Shown here one piece after another: positions 8,490-16,071 of a stretch of DNA of 36,777 nt. A model generated the notes under the pieces. The model worked only from the letters and a program-made list of their open reading frames with translations. It searched no databases and was not told the DNA's origin. The stretch's first letter is position 1; each line of letters starts with the position of its first letter. Origin of the DNA: Alphaproteobacteria bacterium MarineAlpha10_Bin2 (GTDB lineage: Bacteria; Pseudomonadota; Alphaproteobacteria; UBA828). Made by a program: the position numbers and the translations under genes. The stretch covers positions 1 to 36,777 of the forward strand of contig PTKB01000002.1 in NCBI GenBank assembly GCA_002937555.1. Reading direction: 5' to 3'.

Positions 8490-8843
8490 TTATGGCTTGG
8501 CAAATGGAGAGGCTGCTCCTAGAGGCGTGCAGTTGCAGATTGGCTTGGCCATCTCAGCAGCCATGTCACCGACCTTTGAGTGGCGATCGCGTACGACTTG
8601 TGGGAGGAACTCGAGCGTGGAGACGAATTTCTCTCTACCGGCCAGTTGATCCGAGATAGTGGCGACGCGGGCCATGTCGAATACCGTCAGCGCAGCCAAT
8701 ATGCCCTGCATATCACTGAGATTCGCCAGCATGCCCTGCCATACCGGTTTCGCCGCATGCATCTTCTCGGCCTGGGCCGTTCCGGCAAGAGCCGGCACCA
8801 AACCAAAAGCCAGAACAATGGCCACCGCAATAAATTTTTTCAT
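8490..8843 (-). CDS. Small exported protein, weakly cytochrome c'-like but without a heme motif
   Basis: A 117-residue protein with a clear Sec signal peptide (lysines, then AIVLAFGLVPALAG, cleavage near AQA-EK) and a good GGAGGGTGAG ribosome site. The mature part is helical and resembles the first three helices of periplasmic cytochrome c'/c556-type bundles, with a methionine-rich MQGILAALTVFDMA segment. However, the CXXCH heme site expected near the C-terminus is absent, and the last 20 residues look unrelated. It may therefore be a truncated or frameshifted cytochrome-like gene, or a heme-free relative. It probably acts in the periplasm. Family assignment is tentative. Confidence 0.6.
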   Translation of the reverse strand: MKKFIAVAIVLAFGLVPALAGTAQAEKMHAAKPVWQGMLANLSDMQGILAALTVFDMARVATISDQLAGREKFVSTLEFLPQVVRDRHSKVGDMAAEMAKPICNCTPLGAASPFAKP

Positions 8844-9049
8844 CTCACCCTCCGTTTATCCGTATTGTTTGTTCGATACCGAATTACGATCCGGGACAAG
8901 AGCGCAAATCGGCGGATACCCTCCGTTCAAAGACCCGGCAATCGCCTCAGATCGCAATGTGTCTATGCACGCAGACTCTGGAGTGTATACCGAAGTTTAT
9001 TGATCCGGTTTTCACGGTTCGTTGAGCACCGGATGATTGGGCCCGCCAG

Positions 9050-9919
9050 CTACATTCCCGCAATCGCTTCGAGCGCGTTCCAGTCAACGAATCCGCTACC
9101 GTCGGGATTGAGCGGTTGGACGCAAACATGGTTTGCGCCGGCATCGAAATGGGCCTGAAGCCTGGCGCGGACATCCGCCGCGCTGCCGTAAGCAACCATC
9201 GCATCAAGGAATCGGTCGCTGCCGCGGCCCGACAGCTCCTCTTCCGTAAAGCCCAAGCTAAGCCAATTGTTACGATAGTTTGGCCAGGGCAAGTAAAGCG
9301 ATAGGACGTTCGCGGCAATTTCACGGGCTTTTGCGGCGTCGGTGGTGAGGCAGATTTTCTGCTCAACACAGAGCCACGCATCGGGCCCGAGGATATCCCT
9401 GGCCCGCGCCGTGTGCTCCGGCGTGACAAGGTAGGGATGCGCGCCCTTGGTTCGATCGCGGGAGAGCGCCAGCATATTGGGGCCGAGGGCGGCAAGGACG
9501 ATATTTCGATCCGGTGCGTTAATACTTAGCTCCGCTGCCTCCATGGCGTCGAGATAAGCGCGCATGGTGGTAACCGGCTTGCCGTAGGTATGGCCGCGAA
9601 AGCCCTCCACGATGGGAACGTGCGAGACACCTAGTCCCAAAATGAACCGGTCGCCGTACATTGTGTTCAACGTGTTGTGACCGGCCATAGCGGTGATAGC
9701 GTCCCGCGCATAAATGTTGGCGATTCCGCTCGCCACACGCAGTTTGTTCGTCTCGGAGAGGACGAAGCCGGCGAAACAGAACGTCTCGAAGCCGACCGCC
9801 TCCGGATACCACAGCGCGTCATAATCCAGGCGTTCTGCACCTTGTGCAAGTTCGACGACCCCTTGAGTTGAAAGCGCGTCGGGGAAAAACCACACGCCCA
9901 GCCTGCCAATTTCCCTCAT
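9050..9919 (-). CDS. Luciferase-like (LLM) F420- or flavin-dependent oxidoreductase
   Basis: A 289-residue TIM-barrel protein of the bacterial luciferase-like class. Landmarks are the N-terminal RLGVWFFPD, the SGIANIYARD segment, GDRFILGLGVSH in the middle, and a C-terminal VCVQPLNPDG. This pattern matches the family often labelled probable F420-dependent oxidoreductase. Whether this organism makes F420 cannot be told from the window, so FMN is an equally possible cofactor. The gene lies just downstream of a phytanoyl-CoA-dioxygenase-like gene on the same strand with a 45-base gap, so the two probably share a transcript and may act in sequence on one organic substrate. Confidence 0.85.
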   Translation of the reverse strand: MREIGRLGVWFFPDALSTQGVVELAQGAERLDYDALWYPEAVGFETFCFAGFVLSETNKLRVASGIANIYARDAITAMAGHNTLNTMYGDRFILGLGVSHVPIVEGFRGHTYGKPVTTMRAYLDAMEAAELSINAPDRNIVLAALGPNMLALSRDRTKGAHPYLVTPEHTARARDILGPDAWLCVEQKICLTTDAAKAREIAANVLSLYLPWPNYRNNWLSLGFTEEELSGRGSDRFLDAMVAYGSAADVRARLQAHFDAGANHVCVQPLNPDGSGFVDWNALEAIAGM

Positions 9920-9964
9920 TTTCCTAACTTGCCTCCTTACAGGTTTGGCGCGCGGCGCTAGCGC

Positions 9965-10837
9965 CTACTTGACGAGCGCCCGCGGTGGATGTTTGGCGCC
10001 GCGATAGAGTACTGAAGCTTGCACTTCAACCTTGCGCCGCCAGGCGACAATCGCCGCTTCGCTCATTTCCGCCTCCGGTCGCGGATCTTCATCAAAATTG
10101 TGAAACCTATCCTGTCCGCGCACCAGCATGGCCGATTCTCGAGGATTATTCTGAGAAGCGTGGGTAGGAACATATTCGACCAAGAAGATAATTCGCCGGT
10201 CTGCTGTTTGGTTGGGGCCAGAGCTATGGCAAATCGCATTGTTGAAAAACACCATATCTCCGGCAGCCATCGGCAGGCTCACCGCCCCTGTGGTATCGAG
10301 TTCGGCCGTGATCTCCTGCTCGCGGGTGAGAAGACTCTCGGTGCCGAATTTCTCGGCGTGAGGCAATGTTGGGCCCTTGTGGGAGCCTGGAATTACGCGC
10401 AACGGACCGGCCGCCTCTGAACAATCTGAAAGCGCCACGGCCGCGATGACGGAGATCGGTTTGATGTCGCAATAGGCTGTGTCCTGGTGCCAACCGGCAT
10501 AAGTCTTGGTGTGCGGCTCTTTTAGACGTAGCGAAACGCCCCAGCACAAAATGTTTGGCCCCAACACTTCCACTATCGGATCGATGATTCCCGGCAACCG
10601 GGTCATTTCGTCGATCCAGGGACAAAGCAGCGAAGCACCCTGATCGAGCATATGGAAATGCTCTGGCCATCGAAATTCGAATTGTTCGAGCCGCTTGCGG
10701 TACGCCAGTGCTTGGGCGGAGTTCATAACCGGAACTGGTACGTGGTAGCCGTCGGTATGGAAGTTCGCCACGTCCGTCTCGGTCAACACCTTCGGCATCG
10801 GGACTGTCTCCGGTCGGAATTCAACGGCCGGCGCCAT
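9965..10837 (-). CDS. Phytanoyl-CoA dioxygenase (PhyH)-family protein
   Basis: A 290-residue Fe(II)/2-oxoglutarate-dependent oxygenase. The metal triad is visible as His117 and Asp119 in GWHQDTAYCD, and His204 in NNAICHSSGPN; Arg214 in TADRRIIF can bind 2-oxoglutarate. Such enzymes hydroxylate small organic molecules with O2 and 2-oxoglutarate; the substrate is not predictable. The frame is open to a TTG at 10864, but the ATG at 10837 is preferred because GGAGAGAGG lies directly upstream of it and the family begins here. It precedes the LLM oxidoreductase on the same strand. Confidence 0.88.
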   Translation of the reverse strand: MAPAVEFRPETVPMPKVLTETDVANFHTDGYHVPVPVMNSAQALAYRKRLEQFEFRWPEHFHMLDQGASLLCPWIDEMTRLPGIIDPIVEVLGPNILCWGVSLRLKEPHTKTYAGWHQDTAYCDIKPISVIAAVALSDCSEAAGPLRVIPGSHKGPTLPHAEKFGTESLLTREQEITAELDTTGAVSLPMAAGDMVFFNNAICHSSGPNQTADRRIIFLVEYVPTHASQNNPRESAMLVRGQDRFHNFDEDPRPEAEMSEAAIVAWRRKVEVQASVLYRGAKHPPRALVK

Positions 10838-10940
10838 GATCCTCTCTCCAAAATCCTGACGCAAGGAATTTTCGCCAGACCCTTGCGCGCCTAAAGCGTC
10901 ATCGCAAGCTGCTACGGTCGCGAAAGAGCATGTCAGCGAA

Positions 10941-12009
10941 TTATGATGCGGTGCCTGTTGGATGACCTATTTCGGTGCAAGGCTCCGTCGAAACCAAGTC
11001 GTTTGGCGATACTTCGGCTAAGAGAAGCGTAACGCGGCGGTTAGCGGCGAAGCGCGTACCGTCGGCGGTGAGGGTTTCGGGCAGCGTTTCGCCTCTCGGC
11101 CCAAGCCACAGCTTGGTAGCGGAAACACCACCCGCGATGAGCCGGCGCCAAACGGTCTCAGCGCGTCGCAGGGAGAGGCCAAGATTGTAATCCGACGTGC
11201 CGATACTGTCCGCATGGCCTTCGATAAAGACCTCGGTCACACTTGGCTCGCGCGCTAGCCGCGCGCCGGCGTCGATGGCAATCTTACCGGGACCGTCCAA
11301 AGCCGCTATTATGAGTGAACGGTACCTTGATAAGAATACCAGCCCGTCCGGCGTCCGTTGTGGCGGCTGATCGGGTCACGCTTTCAGCCTGACTTTCATT
11401 TTCGCAGATGCCGTCATCCTCGTCAGCGGTGTGGTCATAACCGGGCGCTTCCGCATTGCCGGCGTTCATCACATCCGCGGTACGCGAAGTCACAATCGCG
11501 CTGACCGTAATTTGTTGTGCATGCCATGAATCGAGCGCCGCCTCGAACGCGGCGCGGCACTGTTTGATGTGAGAGACTTGCCAGCCTTCTTCGAGCTGTT
11601 CCACCCAGCAATCAAATGAAGATTGCGCGGTGGCCGCCTGGGCCGGGTCCGTTAGAGCGAAGCCTTGCTTGAAAGCGGTGATGAGACGGGCGCGGGCGTG
11701 GCTGAGGCGAGGTACGTGCGTCGCCGGAAGATGCCAATCGGCGAGCGATTCAGGCGGCGGCGGGATTCCCTCGGAAGCGGCCAGGGCTTTTCGCGCATAT
11801 CTAAAGGCGTCGGGCCAGTCATACATCTGCTCCACTTCAAAGATGCTATGTTCGCGGTAATTCTTGGCCAGCAGGATGGAAAAATCTTCTCCTTCAAGGA
11901 CAAGTTTGCGAGCGGAATCTATATCTGCCGAACAGGCGGAAATAAACACGCCGAAAGCCAAAGTCCGCGCACCGACAAGTACCTTACCAACCAACATCCG
12001 TTCCCCCAT
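10941..12009 (-). pseudogene. OmpA-family outer-membrane lipoprotein, frameshifted
   Basis: Two reading frames together make one OmpA-family protein. The first (12009 to about 11345) has a signal segment ending in the lipobox ISAC and a helical region with FDCWVEQLEEGWQ and a following conserved Cys, typical of a family of peptidoglycan-associated proteins common in alphaproteobacteria. The second frame (down to 10941) supplies the OmpA C-terminal domain, including VFIEGHADSIG and LSLRRAETVW, which binds peptidoglycan. The second frame opens after a TGA near 11380 and carries LVFLSRYRSLIIAALDG, which looks like the domain start, so the shift is between about 11285 and 11380. If real, the first frame ends in an unrelated tail and the protein loses its wall anchor. 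Confidence 0.75.
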
Positions 12010-12155
12010 TGGCCTCAGCTGATCACAATGGCGGATCGTAGGAGAGCAATGCGGCAGGATTCGGGCTTATTCGTGGCAAATATTGGGCGAAACAGTACCG
12101 CTTCCAACCGTTGCAATTTCACAACCGTCGGAACGGATGCGCGCGCAAACAGATA

Positions 12156-12539
12156 TTATTCGGGTTTCAGGATATTCGAGATCGTTTCGGCCAACTGGCG
12201 CCGACGGAACGGCTTTCGAATGAGCGGCAAGTTGGCGCCGAATGACGGCCTTGCGCCGATGAATTCTTCGTTATATCCGGATGTCAGCAATATCGGCAGT
12301 TCCGGCCGGCGGTCCCGAGCCCGTTCTGCCAACTGCAGGCCGCTCATCCCGCCGGGCATGACGACATCGGTGAAAAGCAGATCAATATGTTGGTCGCTAT
12401 TGAGGACTTCGAGCGCGGACGGACCATCTGTCGCAGAGATTACGCGATAATTCAGATCCTCCAGCGTCGCGTTCACCAACGCCCTGACATCCTCGTCATC
12501 TTCGACCACCAAAATGATGACCCCATTTTCTTCGTACAA
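12156..12539 (-). CDS. CheY-like response regulator receiver
   Basis: A 127-residue single-domain receiver. The acidic pair is at VVEDDEDV (Asp14, Asp15), the phospho-acceptor Asp58 is in LLFTDVVMPGG, and the conserved Lys109 is in LIRKPF. The MPGGMSGLQLA pattern and the C-terminal RKPFRRRQLAETI are typical of receivers attached to or working with PAS-type hybrid kinases in alphaproteobacteria. No output domain or partner kinase is present nearby. The start is TTG at 12539; an in-frame TGA lies 24 bases upstream, so the protein is stand-alone. It may be a true single-domain regulator or the detached end of a lost hybrid kinase. Confidence 0.85.
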   Translation of the reverse strand: MYEENGVIILVVEDDEDVRALVNATLEDLNYRVISATDGPSALEVLNSDQHIDLLFTDVVMPGGMSGLQLAERARDRRPELPILLTSGYNEEFIGARPSFGANLPLIRKPFRRRQLAETISNILKPE

Positions 12540-12937
12540 AGAGTTGCCTTTCCATCCGTGTCATCGGCCAAAACAGCTGTGCGATCGCCTCCGACAAACT
12601 CCCGTCAATCAGGCCGGAACCGAATTGTCGTTCGGCGCCTGGAAAACTACCTCAGTAAATTGTGCTATTACCGCGCTACTGCGCGGCGTACTGATACGAA
12701 ACAACCAAGAATAACCGCACTTGATGTAACCGAGCGATTGCACATTAGGTTAGTGGCACAGGGGTTTTCGGAATATTTCGAAATGTTTACCGTCATCAAT
12801 TTATATTACTCAATATTTAATCCCCACAAAATATTCCCAAATGCTCATTGAGGCTGTTCGTGAAGACAATGATCATCGCAAAGCACGATTTGTAACTGGC
12901 CCATGTCAATTATGATCGATCGTTCAGGAGGATATAG
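12540..12937. other. Intergenic region with no recognised gene
   Basis: About 400 bases separate the divergent receiver and VOC genes. The half next to the VOC gene (roughly 12720-12900) is markedly AT-rich, with runs such as TTTATATTACTCAATATTTAAT, and probably holds its promoter. I see no RNA gene or supported protein. Confidence 0.5.
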
Positions 12938-13510
12938 ATGCCCAGTGGAACAAGCGATTTGAAAAGCGGAACCGACAGTGAAGGGTTACCCGGCCTGCGA
13001 GGTGCCGAACATATCGGCTTCACGGTGCCCAACATGGAAGAGGCCGTGCGGTTCTTTCGTGATGTGCTCGGCTGCAAGGAATATTACGATCTAGGTGAAT
13101 TCGGCGTGGAAGAAGGGGACTGGATGCGGCAAAACCTCAATGTCCATCCGCGCGCCAAAATCAAAACAATGCGCATGTTGCGTTGTGGACATGGCAGCAA
13201 TATCGAACTCTTTGAGTATGAGTCACCCGACAAGAAAGACGAGTTGCCACGCAACACTGACAACGGCGGCCATCACATCGCCTTTTACGTCGACGACATT
13301 CATGCTGCGGTGGCGCATTTACACAATCACGACATCACCGTATGCGGCGAACCGAAATTAATGGAGGGCAATGCCGAAGGTGGCGAATGGTGGTGCTATT
13401 TTGTCTCTCCCTGGGGGATGCAATTCGAGTTGGTGAGCTACCCGAATGGCAAGGACTATGAAAAAGAATTCCCCGACAAGCTGTGGAACCCCCTCCACCC
13501 GGCCGAATAA
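12938..13510 (+). CDS. VOC-fold (glyoxalase/dioxygenase-like) protein
   Basis: A 190-residue vicinal-oxygen-chelate protein with two beta-alpha-beta-beta-beta modules. Likely metal ligands are His25 in AEHIGF, a Glu in NIELFEYE (90 or 93), His113 in GHHIAFYV and Glu164 in MQFELVSY, so the metal site appears intact. Members include glyoxalase I, extradiol dioxygenases and epimerases; the reaction here is unknown. An AGGAGG site precedes the ATG. The next gene, an iron-sulfur protein, starts four bases after the stop, so the two are probably co-transcribed. Confidence 0.88.
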   Translation: MPSGTSDLKSGTDSEGLPGLRGAEHIGFTVPNMEEAVRFFRDVLGCKEYYDLGEFGVEEGDWMRQNLNVHPRAKIKTMRMLRCGHGSNIELFEYESPDKKDELPRNTDNGGHHIAFYVDDIHAAVAHLHNHDITVCGEPKLMEGNAEGGEWWCYFVSPWGMQFELVSYPNGKDYEKEFPDKLWNPLHPAE

Positions 13511-13514
13511 GGAA

Positions 13515-14225
13515 GTGGGCTCGGACACAGCAGCGCCAAATTCCCGTGACCGGCTGACACAACTCAAATCCGCGCTCAAGAAGACCGGTCTCGTTATTCT
13601 TGCCGCATTTCACACCGTTCCGGACGAAAACATCCCCCTTCCTGGCGCCAAGGGAAGTTCGGCAACGATCGTCCTTGCTGGCAATGGCGGTGGATCAATG
13701 TGGCAGTATTTTGTGTCGTCCCGCCCCGACGGCGTGCATCCGCTGGATAAGTGGAGCACGGAAATATTTCAGACACTGGCAACACGCTTCGGTGCGCACG
13801 CCGTCTTACCGCATGAGGGCCCGCCTTACTTCCCTTTCCAACGCTGGGCACTGAACAGTGGCCAGGCTCATACCTCGCCGATCGGCATTCTCATCCACCC
13901 AGAATATGGTTTGTGGCATAGCTATCGCGGCGCCTTGATATTTCCCCAGAGACTGATCTTGCCGCCGGCGCGCGAAACTGCTTCGCCGTGCAGTTCATGT
14001 GAAGGGAGACCATGTCTCAGCAATTGCCCGGTAGAAGCTTTTCGACCCGAATTTTACAATCTAAAACGCTGTGTCGCCCACATCCACGAACCGGAAGGCC
14101 GTGACTGCCGGATGACGGGCTGCCGCGCTCGGCGCGCATGCCCGGTTGGCCGGGAACATGTTTACGCGCCGGCACAAGCCGAATTTCACATGGCGGCGTT
14201 TATGGAAAAGCACAGCAAAAATTGA
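13515..14225 (+). CDS. 4Fe-4S ferredoxin-like protein, QueG-related C-terminus
   Basis: A 236-residue protein. The first two thirds are an alpha/beta domain without an obvious cofactor motif. The C-terminal part holds a cysteine array: CSSCEGRPC, NCPVEAF, then CVAHIH, DCRMTGC and ACPVGR, enough for two 4Fe-4S clusters in the style of epoxyqueuosine-reductase-like ferredoxin proteins. The frame is open back to 13446 inside the VOC gene; the GTG at 13515 is chosen because it follows that stop directly, though its ribosome site is weak and close. It may be an electron-transfer or small-molecule reductase partner; the role is unknown. Confidence 0.78.
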   Translation: MGSDTAAPNSRDRLTQLKSALKKTGLVILAAFHTVPDENIPLPGAKGSSATIVLAGNGGGSMWQYFVSSRPDGVHPLDKWSTEIFQTLATRFGAHAVLPHEGPPYFPFQRWALNSGQAHTSPIGILIHPEYGLWHSYRGALIFPQRLILPPARETASPCSSCEGRPCLSNCPVEAFRPEFYNLKRCVAHIHEPEGRDCRMTGCRARRACPVGREHVYAPAQAEFHMAAFMEKHSKN

Positions 14226-14287
14226 AATGCCGGCGGATCATGCTCACCGGCTTCGTATTCAGATTGGTTCGCGGAGCTGAGTGTCTT

Positions 14288-14755
14288 TCAATTTACGCGG
14301 TGTCGGGTGACCAATCGCCAAACCGCGATCCACCCGCAGTGCGCATCGCCCTGAGCTTTGGTCGGGACCGCCGCGACACGATATTTTACCGAGCGGCCAT
14401 CCGGCGCCCGGAAGGCGCCGTCATTGAAAGCGGGTTTGATCTCGAATCGTAACTCATTGCCCAATTCGGTCATCATACCGACCACAACGCCTGCATGCCG
14501 CCGGTTATTGCTGTTCGTTTCGCCGGACGATGTCAGACGGGCTTCGAATTCACCACCCAGGAATTCGACGCTGGCCGTGCGGCGGGCGCCGCTCACCGTT
14601 CCCCAAGCGCAATATTTTTTGACCTCCGGAGGAAGCGAGTTCAGCAACTGCTCCGAGCTCATGAGGTTTTCTCCGGCATGCATCTCCTCATCCCACGCCT
14701 CTATGAGCAGGCCGGTCTTCCGGAGCTCCTTCGTATCTACCAGGGAAATGCTCAT
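14288..14755 (-). CDS. Hypothetical protein, 155 residues
   Basis: I do not recognise the family. The protein is mostly soluble, with one Cys in VKKYCAWG and another in DAHCGWIAVW, and an alternating hydrophobic pattern from residue 55 onward suggesting a beta-rich domain. There is no signal peptide or membrane segment. The ATG at 14755 begins MSISLVDTKE. Codon use resembles the neighbouring genes, so it is probably real. It converges with the ferredoxin-like gene and has no operon partner. Confidence 0.6.
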   Translation of the reverse strand: MSISLVDTKELRKTGLLIEAWDEEMHAGENLMSSEQLLNSLPPEVKKYCAWGTVSGARRTASVEFLGGEFEARLTSSGETNSNNRRHAGVVVGMMTELGNELRFEIKPAFNDGAFRAPDGRSVKYRVAAVPTKAQGDAHCGWIAVWRLVTRHRVN

Positions 14756-14896
14756 CTAATATTTGTTCTATCGCTGATGATTGCGAGTCCGTGATCAGAA
14801 ATACGCGTTACCAGATTCAATCTATGTGATCGCAGTCACAGGTGCAGCGAGAAATAAGATCGCGGCGCCCGAACCGAGGCGCGTCAAGCGCCGGCG

Positions 14897-15166
14897 TCAG
14901 GTCAGGCGCGCATACAACTCCTGCACCACGGAGTGAAGCAATTCGGTGCGCACCATCATGAAGGCATTTGCCGTGTCTTCATTGCCGCTGTTCCGAAAGG
15001 CGTTTTCCTGAGCCAGAAGTTCTTGTTCCTCGAGCTTAACCAGGGCGCTCAACACCAAGCCGGGTTCCGTCGCTTGTGCCTCATTCCGCGTTTGGCGGTG
15101 AAAGCGCGTTTCAATTTTCTTTTCCAGCGCTTCGATAAGCTGAATTCCAAATTCCGGATCGGCCAT
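14897..15166 (-). CDS. Hypothetical small helical protein, 89 residues
   Basis: The frame is open to 15292, but the ATG at 15166 (MADPEFGIQL) has a clear GAGGAG ribosome site at good spacing and is preferred. The product is predicted to be almost all helical and charged, with segments LIEALEKKIETRF and LVKLEEQELLAQE that could form a short coiled coil. There is no signal peptide or known motif. The function is unknown. Confidence 0.55.
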   Translation of the reverse strand: MADPEFGIQLIEALEKKIETRFHRQTRNEAQATEPGLVLSALVKLEEQELLAQENAFRNSGNEDTANAFMMVRTELLHSVVQELYARLT

Positions 15167-15337
15167 TTTTCGGCGCTCCTCAGGTTCCCCGCCAGGAATC
15201 GAAATGAATCCACTAGAGTAACCGTCAGATGTTAATACTATGTTAGGAAAGGATATAATGGAGCGGGTTGAACAGAGCCTACCGAGACACAATCTGATAT
15301 TCTATGGTTCCTCTGGCACCCGAACTGAAAGGCAAAG

Positions 15338-15550
15338 ATGATGAAATTTGCCAGACCTCTAGGTTGGGCCGGCATCGTTTGCGGTTTGATCGGGATGATT
15401 TACACCTTCTACCATGATGCAACTTGGAATAGGTATGATGGATAGGTAATTTTGGGTTGGAAGTCTGATCTCGCAGTCGCGCTTGGCGTCGTTGCCATTT
15501 TCGTCGGCGCCAATCTCCTCATTGTGGCGGCGCGGCAACGCGGTGGCTGA
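15338..15550 (+). pseudogene. Two-TM small membrane protein interrupted by in-frame TAG
   Basis: From the ATG pair at 15338/15341 the frame encodes a first membrane segment (GWAGIVCGLIGMIYTF), then HDATWNRYDG and a TAG at 15443-15445. The same frame continues without further stops as VILGWKSDLAVALG and a second membrane segment (VVAIFVGANLLIVAA), ending with basic residues and TGA at 15548. The layout is that of one 70-residue protein with two helices facing each other, split by a nonsense codon. An AAAGG sequence precedes the start. I do not know the family. It could be a recent nonsense mutation or a sequencing error. Confidence 0.6.
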
Positions 15551-15603
15551 AAATTTCAAGGCGAAATAAAAAGATGTGGCGTCGATGCGTCTATGGCTGC
15601 GAT

Positions 15604-16056
15604 ATGGGCCTGAATTGGCAAAATATGGTTGCCGTTTCGGGTCTACTGTTGATTCTCACCGCTTGTGCATCGCCGCCCACCAGCGAAATCCGTAAAGCGT
15701 TCACTTTGCCGGTTCTGACCATGGCCGAATTACATCAGCTCGTCGACGAGACGATTGAGGCGCAAGGCGACGAATCGGCGCAACCGCTCGCCATTGCACG
15801 CGTTCTTTGCGGCGTCAAAGGATACCACCCGGACGGTGCGAAATTCGCCGATTGCCGCGCCCGCCTGGTCAACGCCGTCATCGCCAAACCGGAAGTACTC
15901 GCCCAGGCCCGGGCTCTGGCGCGCATCGCGAAATCCTACGCGGCGGTACGCGTACCGAAAAAGCCCAATACGGACGGAATGGTTACGAAAAGTGGCCGTC
16001 CACCGCCTTGTTACGATCTGTCCTCTGCCAAGCTCATCGTTTGCGAAGATATTTGA
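15604..16056 (+). CDS. Small lipoprotein of unknown function
   Basis: A 150-residue protein starting at the ATG at 15604 (MGLNWQNM); the upstream frame from 15574 lacks a signal-like start. The hydrophobic run VAVSGLLLILTAC ends in a lipobox, with Cys the likely lipidated residue. The mature part contains three further Cys (in VLCGVKG, FADCRAR and PPCYDL) plus one near the C-terminus in IVCED, which could form disulfides in the periplasm. It ends 15 bases before the penicillin-acylase-family lipoprotein gene, so the two are likely co-transcribed and both membrane-anchored. The family is not recognised. Confidence 0.65.
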   Translation: MGLNWQNMVAVSGLLLILTACASPPTSEIRKAFTLPVLTMAELHQLVDETIEAQGDESAQPLAIARVLCGVKGYHPDGAKFADCRARLVNAVIAKPEVLAQARALARIAKSYAAVRVPKKPNTDGMVTKSGRPPPCYDLSSAKLIVCEDI

Positions 16057-16071
16057 GGCCGGCGAATTGGT

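Noticed and set aside
11665..12450. A 261-codon plus-strand frame across the OmpA and receiver genes
   Set aside because: It spans two opposite-strand genes and their intergenic gap with no motif; it is a chance open frame.
12387..12851. A 154-codon plus-strand frame over the receiver start and the intergenic gap
   Set aside because: Its first part is antisense to the receiver gene and the remainder lies in AT-rich non-coding sequence with no motif.
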